From Phycisphaerales bacterium (lineage in GTDB: Bacteria > Planctomycetota > Phycisphaerae > Phycisphaerales > UBA1924): DNA of 8,150 nt. Positions 6,189 through 8,150 of the stretch are shown here, one piece after another. The notes below the pieces were generated by a model. That model saw only the letters and a list, made by a program, of their open reading frames with translations. It was not told where the DNA came from and searched no databases. The position numbers and the translations under genes were made by a program. The first letter of the stretch is position 1. Each line of letters opens with the position of its first letter. Location of the stretch: NCBI GenBank assembly GCA_030680655.1, contig JAUXUZ010000049.1, positions 1-8,150 on the forward strand. Direction: 5' to 3'.

Positions 6189-6761
6189 ATGGACAAACCA
6201 CACCCTCGCACGAAGACCCCACCCCGGTGGGAGCCCGTTATCCGCTGGACAATCACTGCGATCGCCGGGTGCACATTCATCGCCACAGCGCTTTCCTACG
6301 CCGTCTGCATCCGCCTTACACAGCGAGCCATCCCCCAACCAGACGGTTCATTCATCTGGCACCAGTTGGCGTTGCATCAGGGCAGCACACACGACTCGTC
6401 ATCATTCCCCTTCTCCCCGCCAGCGCCTCTTCCCCTCAGCCGCGTCGAGTGGGTCGGATTCAGTTCAAGGGTCCCCGCCACCAGCGCCAACACCATTGCC
6501 AGCGCCTCGATCGTGTCGGGCACGCCGATCTTCATCCTTATCCCCGCCGCCTGCGCCACCGCCTTATGGGTGAATTGGCTCTACCGCCAACGCGCCGAAA
6601 GGGTCGGGCGATGTCAGACATGCAACTACGACCTCCGCGGCTTGCCGCCCACAGCCCCCTGCCCTGAGTGCGGCCATTCCGCAAGCCCCGCTGCAGCTCA
6701 ATCGTTCTTGGCGCTCACCGTCAGCGGCACCGCCCCGTACGCCGTCTGCGTGATCTGGTAA
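6189..6761 (+). CDS. Small two-TM membrane protein with C-terminal zinc ribbon, function unknown
   Basis: The product is a 190-aa protein on the strand opposite to its neighbours. The order is a short basic Pro-rich N-terminus, TM1 at about 19-41, an extracytoplasmic-looking loop of about 65 residues with S/P-rich sequence, TM2 at about 111-131, then a basic stretch and a zinc ribbon. The ribbon runs CQTCNYDLRGLPPTAPCPEC, with C142, C145, C158 and C161 as the four likely ligands. The CxYDLRGLP…CPECG ribbon recurs in many uncharacterised planctomycete proteins, and I know of no proven role. The ATG at 6189 lies within a CATG palindrome that also offers an in-frame ATG for rlmN on the other strand. 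The last residues (LALTVSGTAPYAVCVIW) are read through the 3' end of ispH, so the tail may be little constrained. Codon use is less GC3-biased than in the neighbours. The gene is probably real, but its function is not recognised. Confidence 0.75.
   Translation: MDKPHPRTKTPPRWEPVIRWTITAIAGCTFIATALSYAVCIRLTQRAIPQPDGSFIWHQLALHQGSTHDSSSFPFSPPAPLPLSRVEWVGFSSRVPATSANTIASASIVSGTPIFILIPAACATALWVNWLYRQRAERVGRCQTCNYDLRGLPPTAPCPECGHSASPAAAQSFLALTVSGTAPYAVCVIW
6698..6761. other. Tail-to-tail overlap of the zinc-ribbon gene and ispH
   Basis: The + strand gene stops at 6761 (TAA) and ispH stops at 6698 on the minus strand, so 64 bp code on both strands. The zinc ribbon is complete before the overlap begins (C161 is encoded near 6671). 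Only the C-terminal tails of both proteins share this DNA. Convergent transcripts would form antisense pairs here, and no terminator hairpin is evident. Confidence 0.7.
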
Positions 6762-7774
6762 TTGCCCACCCTGATGCGCCGCCCCTCCGGGTCGATCCCC
6801 TTCTCGCGCATCAGCCGCTTGAGCGCCACCGGCAGCCCGAACTCCACATCCTCGCTCACGATGTCGCGCTGCTCGATCCCTTGGCGCGACGCGTCGTCCG
6901 ACGGGAACCGCGACAGCAGCGTGCGGCACAACTCCGCGACAAGGTCCTCCGGCGCGCTCGCACCCGCCGTCACCAGCACCGTCGCCGCGCGCCCCTCGCC
7001 GGGTGTGCCCGCGAACCACTCATCGTGCACCTCGCTCGCGTCATCGAGCAGGAACGCCTTCGTCCCCACGTTCTGGGCGATCTCCGTCAGCCGCACGCTG
7101 TTGCTGCTGTTGCGGCTCCCCACCACCAGCACCACATCACACTCGGGCGCGATCTGCCGCACCGCTGCCTGACGGTTGGTCGTCGCGTAGCAGATATCGC
7201 TCCCCGGCGGCTCCTTGATCAGCGGGAACGCCGTCTTGAGCGCATCGATCACCACCCCCGCGTCGTCGGTGCTCAGCGTCGTCTGCGTCAGGTAGACCAG
7301 CTTCGCCGGGTCGATGATCTTCAGGTTCGCGATGTCCGCCGCGCTCTCGACCACCTGCGTCGAGTCGGGCGCCTCGCCCATCGTCCCGATCACCTCCTGA
7401 TGGTCCTTGTGACCCACCAGCAGAATCTGGTACCCCTGCCGCGAATACCGGATCGCCTCGCTGTGCACCTTGGTCACCAGCGGGCACGTCGCGTCGACCG
7501 AGATCAGCCCGCGCGACTCCGCCAGCTTCCGCATCGCCGGCGACACCCCGTGCGCCGAGAAGACCACCAGCGACCCGTGCGGAACGTCCTCAAGGCTCTC
7601 CACAAAGATCGCTCCCCGGTCCACGAACCGGTCCACCACGTGCCGGTTGTGAACGATCTCGTGGTAGACGTACACCGGCACCTCCGGGCACGTATCGAGC
7701 AGGATCCCCACCACGTCCACCGCCATGTGCACGCCGGCACAAAAGCCCCTCGGATTTGCAAGGATCAGCTTCAC
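6698..7774 (-). CDS. ispH: 4-hydroxy-3-methylbut-2-enyl diphosphate reductase (IspH/LytB)
   Basis: IspH is the last enzyme of the MEP isoprenoid pathway. It reduces HMBPP to IPP and DMAPP in the cytosol using an iron-sulfur cluster. The 358-aa product opens with MKLILANPRGFCAGV. The three cluster cysteines are C12, C97 (VDATCPLVTKVH) and C195 (SDICYATTNRQ). Substrate-binding residues are present: H42 (EIVHN), H75 (SAHGV), H125 and E127 (GHKDHQEVIG), T165-T166 (TQTTLS), the SRNSSNS loop (220-226) and S273 (TAGASAPE). The start is GTG at 7774, giving the family N-terminus, with only a poorly spaced AGGGG before it. The protein is about 40 residues longer than E. coli IspH (316 aa). Much of the excess is a C-terminal tail (about 316-358) carrying REKGIDPEGRRIRVGNYQ. 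The gene is convergent with the zinc-ribbon gene (64-bp overlap) and divergent from the nuclease-like gene. Confidence 0.96.
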   Translation of the reverse strand: MKLILANPRGFCAGVHMAVDVVGILLDTCPEVPVYVYHEIVHNRHVVDRFVDRGAIFVESLEDVPHGSLVVFSAHGVSPAMRKLAESRGLISVDATCPLVTKVHSEAIRYSRQGYQILLVGHKDHQEVIGTMGEAPDSTQVVESAADIANLKIIDPAKLVYLTQTTLSTDDAGVVIDALKTAFPLIKEPPGSDICYATTNRQAAVRQIAPECDVVLVVGSRNSSNSVRLTEIAQNVGTKAFLLDDASEVHDEWFAGTPGEGRAATVLVTAGASAPEDLVAELCRTLLSRFPSDDASRQGIEQRDIVSEDVEFGLPVALKRLMREKGIDPEGRRIRVGNYQITQTAYGAVPLTVSAKND

Positions 7775-7825
7775 CCCTGAGTGTAGGAATGCACGCCCGC
7801 TCCCTGCACACGCATACCCTCCGTC
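7775..7825. promoter_or_regulatory. Divergent ispH / nuclease-like intergenic region
   Basis: These 51 bp separate the GTG of ispH from the ATG of the right-edge gene. Any promoters for both directions must lie here or within the genes. I see no convincing -10/-35 pair and no strong Shine-Dalgarno sequence on either side, as is common in this kind of genome. Confidence 0.3.
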
Positions 7826-8150
7826 ATGCCCGTCACCAAGCCCATGCAGGTCGTCATCAGCGTCGCCGCCATCGCCACCATCGCCGTCGCGGCCATGCTC
7901 TCCCAGCCTGGGCTCAAGCCCCAGCCCGCTCCCGTTCCCGCAACGCCGGCGCTGCCCGCCGCCGACCCCGCGAGCACCATCCGCTTCGGCGTAAAACAGG
8001 CCCCCGCCAAGACCTCCGGCGCCATCCGCATCACCACCTTCAACGTTGAGAACCTCTTCGACGACAAGGACGACCCCAAACTCTCCGGCACGTTCGAGGA
8101 CAAAGACTCGACCAAGCCCGCCGACCAGCTCAAGGCCGCGGCCGACGCCA
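7826..8150 (+). CDS. Exported endonuclease/exonuclease/phosphatase (EEP) family protein, 5' part only
   Basis: The frame is open from ATG 7826 to the right edge: 108 complete codons, with the C-terminal bulk outside. Residues 1-6 are a short N-terminus with one Lys. Residues 8-24 form a hydrophobic stretch (VVISVAAIATIAVAAML), a likely signal peptide or anchor, followed by a Pro/Ala-rich linker (29-50). Then comes AIRITTFNVENLFDDKDDP (66-84), the hallmark first strand of the DNase I/ExoIII-like EEP fold, in which the Asn of FNVENLF (N73) helps bind the catalytic metal. Members include extracellular DNases, phosphodiesterases and sphingomyelinases. The catalytic Glu, His and Asp motifs further on lie beyond the window, so activity and substrate cannot be judged. 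ATG 7844 (M7) is an alternative start. The gene is divergent from ispH. Confidence 0.8.
   Translation, partial: MPVTKPMQVVISVAAIATIAVAAMLSQPGLKPQPAPVPATPALPAADPASTIRFGVKQAPAKTSGAIRITTFNVENLFDDKDDPKLSGTFEDKDSTKPADQLKAAADA

Noticed and set aside
6101..6286. N-terminal extension of rlmN from 6286
   Set aside because: It would overlap about 98 bp of the divergent gene, and the 62 residues have no likeness to the RlmN N-terminus.
6668..7780. + strand open frame of 370 codons
   Set aside because: It mirrors ispH on the opposite strand and is rich in Arg and His with no domain.
7771..8133. Minus-strand open frame of 120 codons
   Set aside because: It is antisense to the EEP-family protein, whose signal peptide and FNVENLF motif are clear.

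Overview
The window is a GC-rich stretch of an ordinary bacterial chromosome, most likely from a planctomycete of the Phycisphaerae type. The lineage call is an inference. It rests on the small + strand membrane protein ending in a CxxCxYDLRGLP…CPECG zinc ribbon, a signature I associate with that group, on GC-rich third codon positions, on the lack of clear Shine-Dalgarno sites and on frequent GTG starts. All recognisable genes belong to known families. I see no phage, IS element, CRISPR array, tRNA or rRNA.

Layout, left to right. (1) A minus-strand envelope-polysaccharide pair: an O-antigen ligase/polymerase-like membrane protein (1-1857, 3' end outside the window), whose start overlaps by ATGA the stop of a WecA/TagO/MraY-family sugar-1-phosphate transferase (1854-3023). 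(2) Translation genes on the same strand: release factor 3, prfC (3082-4704), then a 127-bp gap holding two short palindromes, then the dual-specificity RNA methyltransferase gene rlmN (4832 to about 6100). (3) A small + strand two-TM zinc-ribbon protein of unknown function (6189-6761), whose tail overlaps the 3' end of the next gene. (4) ispH, the last enzyme of the MEP isoprenoid pathway, on the minus strand (6698-7774). (5) Divergent from ispH across 51 bp, the start of an exported endonuclease/exonuclease/phosphatase-fold protein (7826 to the right edge).

Functional links are loose. The transferase and ligase would act at the two ends of one polysaccharide pathway: loading the first sugar on undecaprenyl phosphate, then polymerising or transferring the finished chain. 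IspH supplies the IPP/DMAPP from which that carrier lipid is made. PrfC and RlmN both act on the ribosome.

The most interesting signal is inside rlmN. A 122-bp imperfect inverted repeat built of 7-bp units (GCCGWTY and its complement) sits in frame between the N-terminal domain and the radical SAM core, adding about 40 residues without breaking the gene. It resembles in principle the in-frame palindromic elements known from Rickettsia. Other palindromes of a dispersed-repeat type lie in the rlmN-prfC gap. I found no convincing undescribed multi-gene system.
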